A DNA stretch of 64,000 nt, from positions 35,579,874-35,643,873 of the forward strand of contig JAIOJX010000003.1 in NCBI GenBank assembly GCA_022376925.1, read 5' to 3'. Made by a program: the position numbers and the translations under genes. This document shows positions 1-10,040 of the stretch, piece after piece (position 1 is the first letter of the stretch; each line of letters opens with the position of its first letter). Below the pieces are notes generated by a model. That model was not told the DNA's origin, searched no databases, and saw nothing but the letters and a program-made list of their open reading frames with translations. The DNA comes from Tragulus kanchil (lineage: Eukaryota; Chordata; Mammalia; Artiodactyla; Tragulidae).

Positions 1-208
1 CTTTGGCTTCTGTGGGCCTCTCATCACATGGCCTCTCTGTTGCAGAGCACTGGCTCTGGGCGCATGCACTACAGAGCTCTGGCTCCTAATTGGACACACC
101 AGTTCAGCCACTCCTCGGCATGTGGGATCTTCCCAGGCCAGGGATCGAACCGGTGCCCCTTGCACTGCAAGGTGGACTCTTTACCCACTGGACTATCAGG
201 GAAGCCCC
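1..208 (-). mobile_element. CHR-like tRNA-derived SINE, cut by window start
   Basis: Read on the minus strand, the element starts at about 208 with the usual SINE head (GGGGGCTTCCCTG) and a Pol III B-box-like stretch (GGATCGAACC on the plus strand, near 142-151). It then runs through a GC-rich body ending in CTTTGGCTTCTGTGG. The 3' tail lies outside the window. The body matches the elements at 16689, 27210, 27481 and 48726, so all belong to one family. Open frames across it are not genes. Confidence 0.85.
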
Positions 209-618
209 CACCATCCATTCTTTATCTCACAGTTTTGGAGGTCAGAAGGCCAGGCAGGCTTAACTGGATTCTCTCCTTTGAGAAGCAGGGAAGCAAAAAT
301 CAAGGTATCAACTCTTGTTATCTGAAGGCTCTAGGAAACACACTTCCAGGTCAATTCAGATTGTTGGCAGAATTCAGCCTCTGTGGTTATTAGGTGGAGA
401 TCTTCTCCACTTGATAGTTTCTTGGGGCCGTTGTCCTTGCCACTGGCCCCCTCCACCTTCAAGCCAGCAATAGTTTCTCAAATCCTTCTCACACTTAGAA
501 TTTCTCTGACTTTTTTTTCCCTGCAACCACAAGAAAACTCTCTGCTTTTAAAAGTCAGGCTCCCTCAGTAATCTCCCCACTGTAAGGTGAACAAATCAGG
601 AACCTTAATTATATCTTC
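209..618. other. No gene; possible worn ancient repeat
   Basis: AT-moderate sequence with no coding signal. The phrase around 230-260 (ACAGTTTTGGAGGTCAGAAG) resembles the start of a common ancient mammalian interspersed repeat, but I cannot name the family. Confidence 0.3.
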
Positions 619-884
619 AAAATGCCCTTCACCACATAACATAATCACCAGTGTAATACCAAGTGCAAGGGTCAAGGTGGCCATGTTAGAATTCTTCTTA
701 GCACAATTAGGAATGGGATTTATAACTTCTTTCACTGCTTTTAGGTGGTTATTACCTTTTGGACAAACAACAGATTCTTCTTGATGTCAAGTCTTAGGTG
801 TGTGTCACAAGGGTTTCTTCTGCCTTTCATGGATTAGCACTACTTACCCCAAGCAAGCCAAAACTAGGATGTTTTTCCTCTGAG

Positions 885-1086
885 GCAAAGTGAAAGTTGA
901 GTTTCCAAGTCTTTGCAACTACATGGACTGTAGCCTGCCAGGTTCCTCTGTCCATGGAATTTTTCAGGCAAGAATACTGAAGTGGGTAGCTGTTCCCTTC
1001 TTCAGGGGATCTTCTCAACCCGGGGATGGAACCTGGGTCTCCTGCTTTGCCTGGAGATTCTTTACCATCTGAGCCACATGGGAAGC
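885..1086 (-). mobile_element. Bov-tA SINE (first copy)
   Basis: On the minus strand it shows the tRNA-Glu-derived head (GGCTTCCCATGTGGCTCAGA, an A-box-like start), the worn B box, and the Bov-A part ending in ACTTTC. The recognisable middle motif is the plus-strand CAAGAATACTGAAGTGGGTA. Moderately diverged. Repeated at 1961-2162 as part of duplication 1. Confidence 0.9.
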
Positions 1087-1960
1087 CTTCTGAGTGAAGA
1101 GGACATACTTTGCTCCAGTTTATACTGGTGAACATGAGGAGGCTTTCTGAGAGGTGGGTCTTTCTATTCAACTCTCAACGTGGTTCTATTTAGATATTAC
1201 TTACTCAGCATTTCTTGAGTCTTCAAAATTTCTTTCTTCTCCTTCTACATGCTTGCTTCTAGGTAATCATAATCATCTTTAAGCATCAGTGTACAGTAAG
1301 ACCATACTATGGTTCAGATCTCTTTTCTAAATTCTAAATTGTCTTCTTTACACATACACTTCAATCTTCTTATGGTATGTAATTTTTCACTTTTCATTCT
1401 TCCATGCTCCATATTTGTTCTCTCAGCCTTCCCCAAGTCAGTAATTGGCAATACTGCCATGCTAATTTTTCAAGCTATATGTCTAAGAGTCCTTCCCAAC
1501 ACCTCTCTTTCTCTCCCTGCCATCAAAATTCTGCCATCAGTCTTGTCCACATTATATTTGGTTTTTAAAGCAATCTGCCTCTGAAAAATAGAACTATAGA
1601 CAACCAGGTATACTATGTCTCCTGATGGAAACATACTTGCCTAAGAAAAGATTTTTTTTTTAAAAATGTCCACATTATAATTTGGAATCTCTTTAAAATG
1701 CCCTTCACCACATAACATAATCACCAGTGTAATACCAAGTGCCAGGGTCAAGGTGGCCATGTTAGAATTCTTCTTAGCACAATTAGGAATGGGATTTATA
1801 ACTTCTTTCACTGCTTTTAGGTGGTTATTACCTTTTGGACAAACAACAGATTCTTCTTGATGTCAAGTCTTAGGTGTGTGTCACAAGGGTTTCTTCTGCC
1901 TTTCATGGATTAGCACTACTTACCCCAAGCAAGCCAAAACTAGGATGTTTTTCCTCTGAG

Positions 1961-2162
1961 GCAAAGTGAAAGTTGAGTTTCCAAGTCTTTGCAACTACAT
2001 GGACTGTAGCCTGCCAGGTTCCTCTGTCCATGGAATTTTTCAGGCAAGAATACTGAAGTGGGTAGCTGTTCCCTTCTTCAGGGGATCTTCTCAACCCAGG
2101 GATGGAACCTGGGTCTCCTGCTTTGCCTGGAGATTCTTTACCATCTGAGCCACATGGGAAGC
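1961..2162 (-). mobile_element. Bov-tA SINE (second copy)
   Basis: Same insertion as 885-1086, carried along by duplication 1. It is not an independent transposition event. Confidence 0.9.
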
Positions 2163-3042
2163 CTTCTGAGTGAAGAGGACATACTTTGCTCCAGTTTATA
2201 CTGGTGAACATGAGGAGGCTTTCTGAGAGGTGGGTCTTTCTATTCAACTCTCAACGTGGTTCTATTTAGATATTACTTACTCAGCATTTCTTGAGTCTTC
2301 AAAATTTCTTTCTTCTCCTTCTACATGCTTGCTTCTAGGTAATCATAATCATCTTTAAGCATCAGTGTACAGTAAGACCATACTATGGTTCAGATCTCTT
2401 TTCTAAATTCTAAATTGTCTTCTTTACACATACACTTCAATCTTCTTATGGTATGTAATTTTTCACTTTTCATTCTTCCATGCTCCATATTTGTTCTCTC
2501 AGCCTTCCCCAAGTCAGTAATTGGCAATACTGCCATGCTAATTTTTCAAGCTATATGTCTAAGAGTCCTTCCCAACACCTCTCTTTCTCTCCCTGCCATC
2601 AAAATTCTGCCATCAGTCTTGTCCACATTATATTTGGTTTTTAAAGCAATCTGCCTCTGAAAAATAGAACTATAGACAACCAGGTATACTATGTCTCCTG
2701 ATGGAAACATACTTGCCTAAGAAAAGAAAAAAAAATTAAACTTTAATCCAATTATAAAAATTATCTGCCAATTTTCAGAAAATACAGGGGATAGAGGAAC
2801 ATATTAATATAAAATGACATCAGTATAGTGCAATTAACAAAACCCAAACTGATGAATACTCTTTGGAAAGTGACCCAAATTCCTCAACAAATAAATTACA
2901 GGGAAGAGAAAAGATTCTAGCTCTAGCCACTCTGAAATTCTTTCTGTCCCTCAAATACACCATGCTTGCCCCTATCTCATGGTCTTTACCTCAGTAATGC
3001 CCTCTGCATAAAAGGATCTTTCCAGTTTTAGGAACTCTTTCA

Positions 3043-3218
3043 CGCTGTGTGCTCAGTCACTTCAGTTGTGTCTGACTCTGCCCATGGCATTCCTCAGGCA
3101 AGACTACTGGAGTGGGTTTCCATGCTCTTCTTCAGGGTATCTTCCTGACCCAGGATGTAACCCACTCCTCCTGCACTGCAGGCAGATTCTTTACCACTAT
3201 GCCACCAGAGAAGCCCCC
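3043..3218 (-). mobile_element. Bov-tA SINE, diverged (first copy)
   Basis: Minus-strand Bov-tA: head GGGGGCTTCTCTGGTGGCAT at the right end, middle motif CAAGACTACTGGAGTGGGTT on the plus strand, Bov-A tail at the left (GTGTGCTCAGTCAC). About 25 bases are lost between the Bov-A start and the middle compared with other copies. Confidence 0.85.
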
Positions 3219-4127
3219 AGAAGGAACCATTCCATCCTTGCCAGTCAAATAGGGTTTTTTTCCTTTTTTTTTTTTATGACCTTGGTTTTATCAGTGATAT
3301 TTAGGTAGGCAGTTTGTTCATCTATTACCATTTTCATCCATTGCAAAGCTTTATTCGAAGAGGTATGTTTTCAATATTGTTTCCCCTGTGTTTAGAACAA
3401 TCACTCAACAAATGTTATTTGAATGAGTGAGTTCATTGACATAGGATCTAAGTTTCCATTCCAATTCTGCATTCTTGGGAATCTTGTTTCAATGAGAGAT
3501 TAAACATGAAAGAGTTTTCCAATTCCAATTCTTTCATTCTCTGCTCCTCTTTTAAAATGTTAATTTTCACTTTTCTTTTCCTGCTAATTGCTCTCAAGTC
3601 AGTAATTGGCAATACTGCCATGCTAATTTTTCAAGCTATATGTCTAAGAGTCCTTCCCAACACCTCTCTTTCTCTCCCTGCCATCAAAATTCTGCCATCA
3701 GTCTTGTCCACATTATATTTGGTTTTTAAAGCAATCTGCCTCTGAAAATAGAACTATAGACAACCAGGTATACTATGTCTCCTGATGGAAACATACTTGC
3801 CTAAGAAAAGAAAAAAAAATTAAACTTTAATCCAATTATAAAAATTATCTGCCAATTTTCAGAAAATACAGGGGATAGAGGAACATATTAATATAAAATG
3901 ACATCAGTATAGTGCAATTAACAAAACCCAAACTGATGAATACTCTTTGGAAAGTGACCCAAATTCCTCAACAAATAAATTACAGGGAAGAGAAAAGATT
4001 CTAGCTCTAGCCACTCTGAAATTCTTTCTGTCCCTCAAATACACCATGCTTGCCCCTATCTCATGGTCTTTACCTCAGTAATGCCCTCTGCATAAAAGGA
4101 TCTTTCCAGTTTTAGGAACTCTTTCAC

Positions 4128-4304
4128 GCTGTGTGCTCAGTCACTTCAGTTGTGTCTGACTCTGCCCATGGCATTCCTCAGGCAAGACTACTGGAGTGGG
4201 TTTCCATGCTCTTCTTCAGGGTATCTTCCTGACCCAGGGATGTAACCCACTCCTCCTGCACTGCAGGCAGATTCTTTACCACTATGCCACCAGAGAAGCC
4301 CCCA
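4128..4304 (-). mobile_element. Bov-tA SINE, diverged (second copy)
   Basis: Duplicate of 3043-3218 within duplication 2, with one extra G in the CCCAGGG run. That single base shifts every reading frame across it, showing how little the open frames here mean. Confidence 0.85.
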
Positions 4305-4604
4305 GAAGGAACCATTCCATCCTTGCCAGTCAAATAGGGTTTTTTTCCTTTTTTTTTTTTATGACCTTGGTTTTATCAGTGATATTTAGGTAGGCAGTTT
4401 GTTCATCTATTACCATTTTCATCCATTGCAAAGCTTTATTCGAAGAGGTATGTTTTCAATATTGTTTCCCCTGTGTTTAGAACAATCACTCAACAAATGT
4501 TATTTGAATGAGTGAGTTCATTGACATAGGATCTAAGTTTCCATTCCAATTCTGCATTCTTGGGAATCTTGTTTCAATGAGAGATTAAACATGAAAGAGT
4601 TTAT

Positions 4605-4705
4605 CTCTCACTCTGTAAATGTGTGCCTTTGGACATTAACTTTGCCAAGTCTCTGTCTGCTCCTCTGTAAAATGAGGATCTGACTAGGTTGTGAAGCACA
4701 GTGTG
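4605..4705. mobile_element. Probable MIR fragment
   Basis: The run TTTGCCAAGTCTCTGTCTGC followed by CTCTGTAAAATGAGGAT is a worn form of the widely shared MIR sequence. Also present at about 5694-5794 through duplication 3. Confidence 0.5.
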
Positions 4706-4799
4706 AATCATTAGTCCCTATCTTTCTCATGATGAGCCAAGCCACTGACTCCTTAACTAGTTTGCACATTTGTTCCAACCCATCCTTCACACTGGAGCC

Positions 4800-5520
4800 A
4801 GGGTTATCTTAAGAAAAATTAGATCATGTTCTATCAGTACTTGAAAGCCTTTAACAGCTTCCTGTTGCTCTTTAACATACACTCTAAGCCCTGTGTGATC
4901 TGGACTCTTTCCACATCCCCAGCCGTCTTTGTGGAACTCTTCCAAATATCCCCCCTTGCTCACACATCCTCTGAGAGCTGTTCTCTGTCCAGAGTACCCA
5001 TTCTCTCCTCTTTCTCCAGATCTTCCTGCTCATCCTCCACATTTGCAGCAATTTCTTAAAGCAGGTCAGCGTGCCTGACCTCCTAGAGTTCTTTCCTATT
5101 GTTTACAGCACTTATGACAGCTTTTAATTGTATGCATATTTATGTTTGGACTTCTTGGGTGGCTCAGCGGTAAAGAATCTGCCTGCAATGCAAGAGACAT
5201 GGGTTTGATCCCCAGGTCAGGAAGATCCCCTGGAGGCGGGCATAGAAACCCATTCCAGTATTCTTGTTTGGGAAACCCCATGGACAGAGGAACCTGGTGA
5301 ACAACAGTCCACAGGGTCACAAAGAGTTGGACATGACTTAGCAACTAAACAACAACAATATCTGTATTTATTTAGGTAATATTCCATATGATTAGTATCT
5401 GTCTTATTCTTGCTGTGACAGCAAGAATCATGTTGTTTTACTCACCATTGTATCCTAATGCTATTATAGTACAAGGCATATTCTAGGCTCAATAGATATT
5501 TATAGAATAAAGGAATGAGT
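4800..5520 (+). mobile_element. L2 LINE 3' end, interrupted by a Bov-tA SINE
   Basis: Recognised by the L2 3' sequence order: a 'cctttaacagcttcctgttgc'-like start near 4848, TGATCTGGACTCTTTCCACA, GCACTTATGACAG near 5107, then after the SINE TCACCATTGTATCC near 5441 and the closing CTCAATAGATATTTATAGAA near 5489. The Bov-tA at 5148-5360 splits it, so the SINE is younger. Repeated at 5889-6610. Confidence 0.7.
5148..5360 (+). mobile_element. Bov-tA SINE inside L2 (first copy)
   Basis: Complete Bov-tA: head GGACTTCTTGGGTGGCTCAG, B-box-like GGTTTGATCC, Bov-A body to GGACATGACTTAGCAACT, then a short (AAC)n-like tail. Repeated at 6236-6447 with one base changed (TGCAAGAGA/TGCGAGAGA). Confidence 0.93.
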
Positions 5521-5888
5521 GAAAATGAATCCCTTGTTCGATGTCCAGCACATACCAGTGTTATTGAATGCAGTTTGAGGTTTTCATTGTTTCTGTGTTT
5601 AGAACATATCGGATTGACATAAGGATTTTCCATTCCAATTCTGCATTCTTGGGAATCTTGTTTCAATGAGAGATTAAACATGAAAGAGTTTATCTCTCAC
5701 TCTGTAAATGTGTGCCTTTGGACATTAACTTTGCCAAGTCTCTGTCTGCTCCTCTGTAAAATGAGGATCTGACTAGGTTGTGAAGCACAGTGTGAATCAT
5801 TAGTCCCTATCTTTCTCATGATGAGCCAAGCCACTGACTCCTTAACTAGTTTGCACATTTGTTCCAACCCATCCTTCACACTGGAGCC

Positions 5889-6610
5889 AGGGTTATCTTA
5901 AGAAAAATTAGATCATGTTCTATCAGTACTTGAAAGCCTTTAACAGCTTCCTGTTGCTCTTTAACATACACTCTAAGCCCTGTGTGATCTGGACTCTTTC
6001 CACATCCCCAGCCGTCTTTGTGGAACTCTTCCAAATATCCCCCTTGCTCACACATCCTCTGAGAGCTGTTCTCTGTCCAGAGTACCCATTCTCTCCTCTT
6101 TCTCCAGATCTTCCTGCTCATCCTCCACATTTGCAGCAATTTCTTAAAGCAGGTCAGCGTGCCTGACCTCCTAGAGTTCTTTCCTATTGTTTACAGCACT
6201 TATGACAGCTTTTAATTGTATGCATATTTATGTTTGGACTTCTTGGGTGGCTCAGCGGTAAAGAATCTGCCTGCAATGCGAGAGACATGGGTTTGATCCC
6301 CAGGTCAGGAAGATCCCCTGGAGGCGGGCATAGAAACCCATTCCAGTATTCTTGTTTGGGAAACCCCATGGACAGAGGAACCTGGTGAACAACAGTCCAC
6401 AGGGTCACAAAGAGTTGGACATGACTTAGCAACTAAACAACAACAATATCTGTATTTATTTAGGTAATATTCCATATGATTAGTATCTGTCTTATTCTTG
6501 CTGTGACAGCAAGAATCATGTTGTTTTACTCACCATTGTATCCTAATGCTATTATAGTACAAGGCATATTCTAGGCTCAATAGATATTTATAGAATAAAG
6601 GAATGAGTGA
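5889..6610 (+). mobile_element. L2 LINE 3' end (second copy)
   Basis: Second copy of the 4800-5520 L2 remnant, produced by duplication 3, again interrupted by the Bov-tA SINE. Confidence 0.7.
6236..6447 (+). mobile_element. Bov-tA SINE inside L2 (second copy)
   Basis: Duplicate of 5148-5360 within duplication 3. Confidence 0.93.
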
Positions 6611-6654
6611 AAAAATGAATCCCCTTGTTCGATGTCCAGCACATACCAGTGTTA

Positions 6655-6843
6655 ATTGCTCAGTCATATCTAACTCTTTGGGAACCCATGGATTGCAGCC
6701 CACCAGGCTCCTCTGTCCATGGCAAGAATTCTGAAGTGGATTGCTATGCCCTCCTCCAGGGGGATCTTCCCAGCCCAGGGATGGTGACCAGGTCTCCTGA
6801 ACTGCAGGCAGATTCCTCACCACTGAGCCGTCAAGGAAGCCCC
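6655..6843 (-). mobile_element. Bov-tA SINE
   Basis: Minus-strand element with head GGGGCTTCCTTGACGGCTCA at the right and Bov-A sequence at the left (GCTCAGTCATATCTAACTC). A short internal loss follows CTCTGTCCATGG. It starts exactly where the second copy of duplication 3 stops matching the first. Confidence 0.9.
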
Positions 6844-6861
6844 ATGTACATATATATTTGA

Positions 6862-6942
6862 GACCCAATGGACTGTAACTCTCCAGGCTTCTCTGTCCAT
6901 GGAATTTTCTAACCTAGAATACTGGAGCAGATTGCCATTTGC
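6862..6942 (-). mobile_element. Bov-tA fragment
   Basis: Only the Bov-A part survives (GGACTGTAACTCTCCAGGC ... AATACTGGAGCAGATTGCC); the tRNA head is missing. It lies 18 bases from the previous SINE in the same orientation. Confidence 0.8.
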
Positions 6943-8056
6943 TTCGCAATGTCCTGGTACAGAGTAAGCACTCAATAAAGGAAACATTTTTAAAGACAGT
7001 AGTATGTAATGGTGATAATTCTCATAGCATTAACCAAGTGAAGGAGGTCATACAATCAGATCTTTGGAATTATGTATATCTCATGCACCCCTATGCAGGC
7101 AGAGAACTGAATGCTGCCTTCCTACACACTCTCTGTGACCTTGGTGCTTACACCTCTGGTTTGACAGTCTGATTCTCATTTCCTCTATCTCTGACCCTGC
7201 CATGGCCATCTAACTCAGCCTGCCTTAGGTCTCCTACTACTGTTACTTCCTGTTTGCTTACTCAGTATTCTGCCACTTCCTGATTTCTATGTTTGCATCT
7301 CAGCCTGTTAAACCTAAAAGGGACCTTTTTCTGGTGACCTCCTGGATTTTTAGGGTTTAAAATTCCACTCTAACCTCTGACTAAATGAGGGCACTACAGC
7401 TCCCTGATGTGAATAATATAATGAGATGAAGTCATAGAAATGAAATATGATATTCTATTTTTGTAAAATAGTAGGAATGCTTTCTGGTATCTAACACAGT
7501 TACTATATCATGATATTACATCAGCATATTTCATAAAAGTGTTTTATTCACAAACTCCTTCTTAAGAAAATGTTTTGAATTATTACCCACAATGTATCAG
7601 ATTTGTGTTTAAACTTTATAGTCTCCCATTCACCTTACTGAATGCCTTCCTTTTTAGATAAAATGATTTTCTAAGATCATCTTATATTTCATCCTGGCTT
7701 CTCAAAGATTAACATTGTCATTTCAGTATTTTCTGAAAACTTGATCAGGAAATTCTCAATTATATTTTCTATCAGATTTATTCATTGAAATTACCATGAC
7801 TTAGATCAGTATGTCTGTTTAGAGTTTTGAAAAGATCAATTATGTGAAATATTTCAAATATTTAAAAATAGGATTGGACTGTCCTCAGTAATAGTAAAAC
7901 ATTCTTTCTCTAGAAATATATCTGTCTGCATTCGTATCCTCTCCGAGGCAAATCTAGACTAGATAAAATATTTTTAAAAATGTTGTTTACAGAATATTCT
8001 TTATCACTTATAAGATTAGGTTAACTGATAGATGATATTTTTTTTTCCTCTTCTTG
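6943..8056. other. AT-rich unique sequence, nothing recognised
   Basis: Short open frames only, no splice or promoter pattern I would defend, and no repeat I can name except a possible L2/MIR-like ending (GAGTAAGCACTCAATAAA) near 6962-6979. Confidence 0.5.
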
Positions 8057-8165
8057 TTGTTGAGTCACTAAATTGTGTCCAACTCTTTGCCAGCCCATGG
8101 ACTGTAGCACACCAGACTTTCCTGTCCTATACTATCTCCCAGAGTTTGCTCAAACTCATGTCCAA
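8057..8165 (-). mobile_element. Bov-A / BovB 3' end fragment
   Basis: GTTGAGTCACTAAATTGTGT, CCCATGGACTGTAGCAC and CAGAGTTTGCTCAAACTCAT on the plus strand are the reverse complement of the shared 3' end of BovB and Bov-A. Truncated at about 110 bases. Confidence 0.88.
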
Positions 8166-9149
8166 CTTTTTCCTTAAACATGGTGATTTTATGATCTTTT
8201 ATTTACAGGACCTATAGGATTTTCAGTCTGAGTACAATTCAGTTGTTTACATCCAAGTTATTTTCCTATGTGATATGTAGCAGTTTCTGTCCTGATAGAG
8301 CCTTCTGATTGAACATTCTTTTTAAATATCATTTCAAAAACTTTAAGTGTGCAAAGAAAAAGAGATGTCATATTTTAATGCAGACTAGGTACAGCTTCCA
8401 CCTGAAATGTATATGGAAAGCACAAGAAAATAGCTCCTTTCACTTCAGAATGGTTGTGATGTCTTTTATAAGAAAACAAGAAATGAGACAGCATCTTGGG
8501 ATGTTGTGGCTTGAAAACAGTCCAGGTTTTCATGCCAAGCGTCATCCGCAGAGGCACAGACAGCTGCAGACCAGCCCCACAGTTGAGAAGAGACTTCCCA
8601 GGAATCCCGATGAGGCTGTTGCTTGCAGTCCGTGGGGCAGTGGCTGACCTCTGACCCCGCCTGACAGCCAGCCCTCTTGTCCTTCTGCTGTGCAACAAGT
8701 CAAATGAGGCTATAATTATGCTGCAGACAACAGACTGCAATTACACATTCAAGTTCCCGGGTTGGAAGGAGGGAGATGATTGTGGAGGGAAAGGGGTGAA
8801 AAGAAAGAGACAGACCACTTTTTGATACTTTTCTCTAGAAAAGTATGACTGTAATGCATGCTCCCTGAAGAGAAAAATCAAACCACAGTGGAGAGTCACT
8901 GTTCTCTGATTCAAAACACCACGAAAACATGGCTTTTTGCAGATGGAGACAGACCAAAGACTATGTGACTGTCTAATAAATAAAAGCGAAGTTTGGTTCC
9001 CAGAAGTTCCTGTGCAAATGAGGTTTACTGGTTCTAATTCATTTTTTACTCTAATTCATTTAATTAAACAAATAAAAATAGATTAATAAATAAGAGAATG
9101 GAATAGACTGGAACTTGGAGAGGTGTGGCACACAGTCATATTTTTCTTT
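8166..9149. other. Unique sequence, with a GC-richer block at 8520-8770
   Basis: No gene. The block at about 8520-8770 is more GC-rich than its surroundings and is followed by a homeodomain-site-rich stretch: TATAATTATGCTGC, GCAATTACAC, and near 9040-9065 two TTCTAATTCATT-like phrases and TTTAATTAAAC. It could be a conserved regulatory element, but that rests on sequence feel alone. Opposed open frames of 112 and 121 codons overlap there without codon or homology support. Confidence 0.25.
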
Positions 9150-9735
9150 TTTTCACTTTTTTAATTGCAGTATAGCTAATTTACAATGTTGTGTTAGTCT
9201 CAAGTGTATAGCAAAGTGATTCAGAGAGAGATATTTTCTTTCAGATTCTTTTCTATTGTAGATTACTACAAGATATTGAGTATATTTTCCTGTGCTATAC
9301 AGTGTGTGTGTGTGTGTGTGTGCTTAGTCCTGGCTGACTCTTTGTAACTCTGTGGACTGTAACCCACCAGGCTCCTCTGTCCATGCAATTTTCCAGGCAA
9401 GAATACTGGAGCAGACTGCCATTTCCTACTCTAGGAGATCTTCCCAACCCAGGGATCAAACTCATGTCTCTCGTGTCTCCTACATTGAGAAGTGGGACTC
9501 TTTACCACTGTGCCACTTGGGAAGCCTGTACTATAGAGTAGGCCCTTGTTATTCCCATATTTTTATATGCAGTAGTGTTTATATGTTAATCCCAAACTCC
9601 TAATTTATTCCCCACCACCATCCCCTTTGGTAACCATGTTTGGTTTCTATGTTTGTGAGTCTAACTCTGTTTTACAGACATGTTTTTTAAACTCCACATA
9701 TAAGTGACATGATATGATGTATGGCCCACCATATG
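9150..9735 (-). mobile_element. Artiodactyl L1 3' end, split by a SINE
   Basis: The plus strand reads as the complement of a ruminant L1 3' region: AATTGCAGTATAGCTAATTT, GCAAAGTGATTCAG, CTACAAGATATTGAGTATA, then after the SINE TGTTAATCCCAAACTCC, CCCCTTTGGTAACCATG and CACATATAAGTGACATGA. The Bov-tA at 9304-9530 interrupts it. Confidence 0.85.
9304..9530 (-). mobile_element. Bov-tA SINE with (CA)n tail, nested in L1
   Basis: Flanked by a 9-base target duplication in the L1: CTATACAGT at 9295-9303 and CTATAGAGT at 9531-9539. The (TG)n at 9304-9322 is the element's own CA-rich 3' tail read in reverse. Head sequence GGCTTCCCAAGTGGCACAGT is at the right end. Confidence 0.93.
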
Positions 9736-10040
9736 CTTCAGTGTGCTTTACCAGATTGACTAGTTTGTTTTCTGTTAAATTTCTATAAAGTCTAGGAACT
9801 CTTCATTAGATCAAGCCACAGCTATTCTGGACAAATAGTTCTAATGCCCTATTTTAAAATCTGCAAAATATTCTGCACCAGAAAGATAAGTAGTTGAATG
9901 GTATAGATATACCTGTTAGAAGTAAGTCTGTCCTGGATGCCTTTGAGACTATCTGTTACATTGTTTGGCATCTTCAACCTTTGTGTCCAAAGTTATAGAT
10001 TTACCACATAATTTAGAATTTACTCAGGGAAGGTATAACT
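9736..10040. other. AT-rich sequence, nothing recognised
   Basis: No coding signal or nameable repeat between the L1 end and duplication 4. Confidence 0.5.

Larger units (their letters stand above)
619..2726. repeat. Direct duplication 1 (copies 619-1650 and 1695-2726)
   Basis: A 1032-base block is repeated at a constant offset of 1076 bases. The copies differ at only a few bases (gtgcAaggg/gtgcCaggg; cccGggga/cccAggga). The 44-base junction 1651-1694 matches neither flank exactly but resembles a garbled blend of both. The block carries a Bov-tA SINE in each copy. The last part (1435-1650) occurs a third time from 3596, because duplication 2 overlaps it. Probably a false duplication made during assembly. 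Confidence 0.9.
2511..4601. repeat. Direct duplication 2 (2511-3516 and 3596-4601)
   Basis: About 1006 bases repeated at offset 1085. Two compensating single-base homopolymer changes are visible (GAAAAATAG/GAAAATAG and CCCAGGATG/CCCAGGGATG). The junction 3517-3595 is telling: its left part looks like a distorted copy of what follows the block (TCTGCTCCTCT...AAAATG) and its right part a distorted copy of what precedes it (TTTTCACTTTTC). That is what a poor consensus across two misplaced ends would produce. Confidence 0.9.
4538..6654. repeat. Direct duplication 3 (4538-5563 and 5627-6654)
   Basis: About 1026 bases repeated at offsets 1089-1091. Differences are run lengths (six versus five C near 4950/6040; GAAAATG/GAAAAAATG; CCC/CCCC near 5530/6622) plus a base in the SINE. 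The 63-base junction 5564-5626 is a shortened, error-rich version of the sequence just upstream of the block: it keeps CTGTGTTTAGAACA and GACATA but drops the bases between. The first 64 bases also occur at the end of duplication 2's first copy, so that stretch is present three times. Confidence 0.9.

Noticed and set aside
5148..5360. tRNA gene inside the SINE head
   Set aside because: The A- and B-box-like words come from the tRNA-derived SINE; no cloverleaf with an intact acceptor stem is present.
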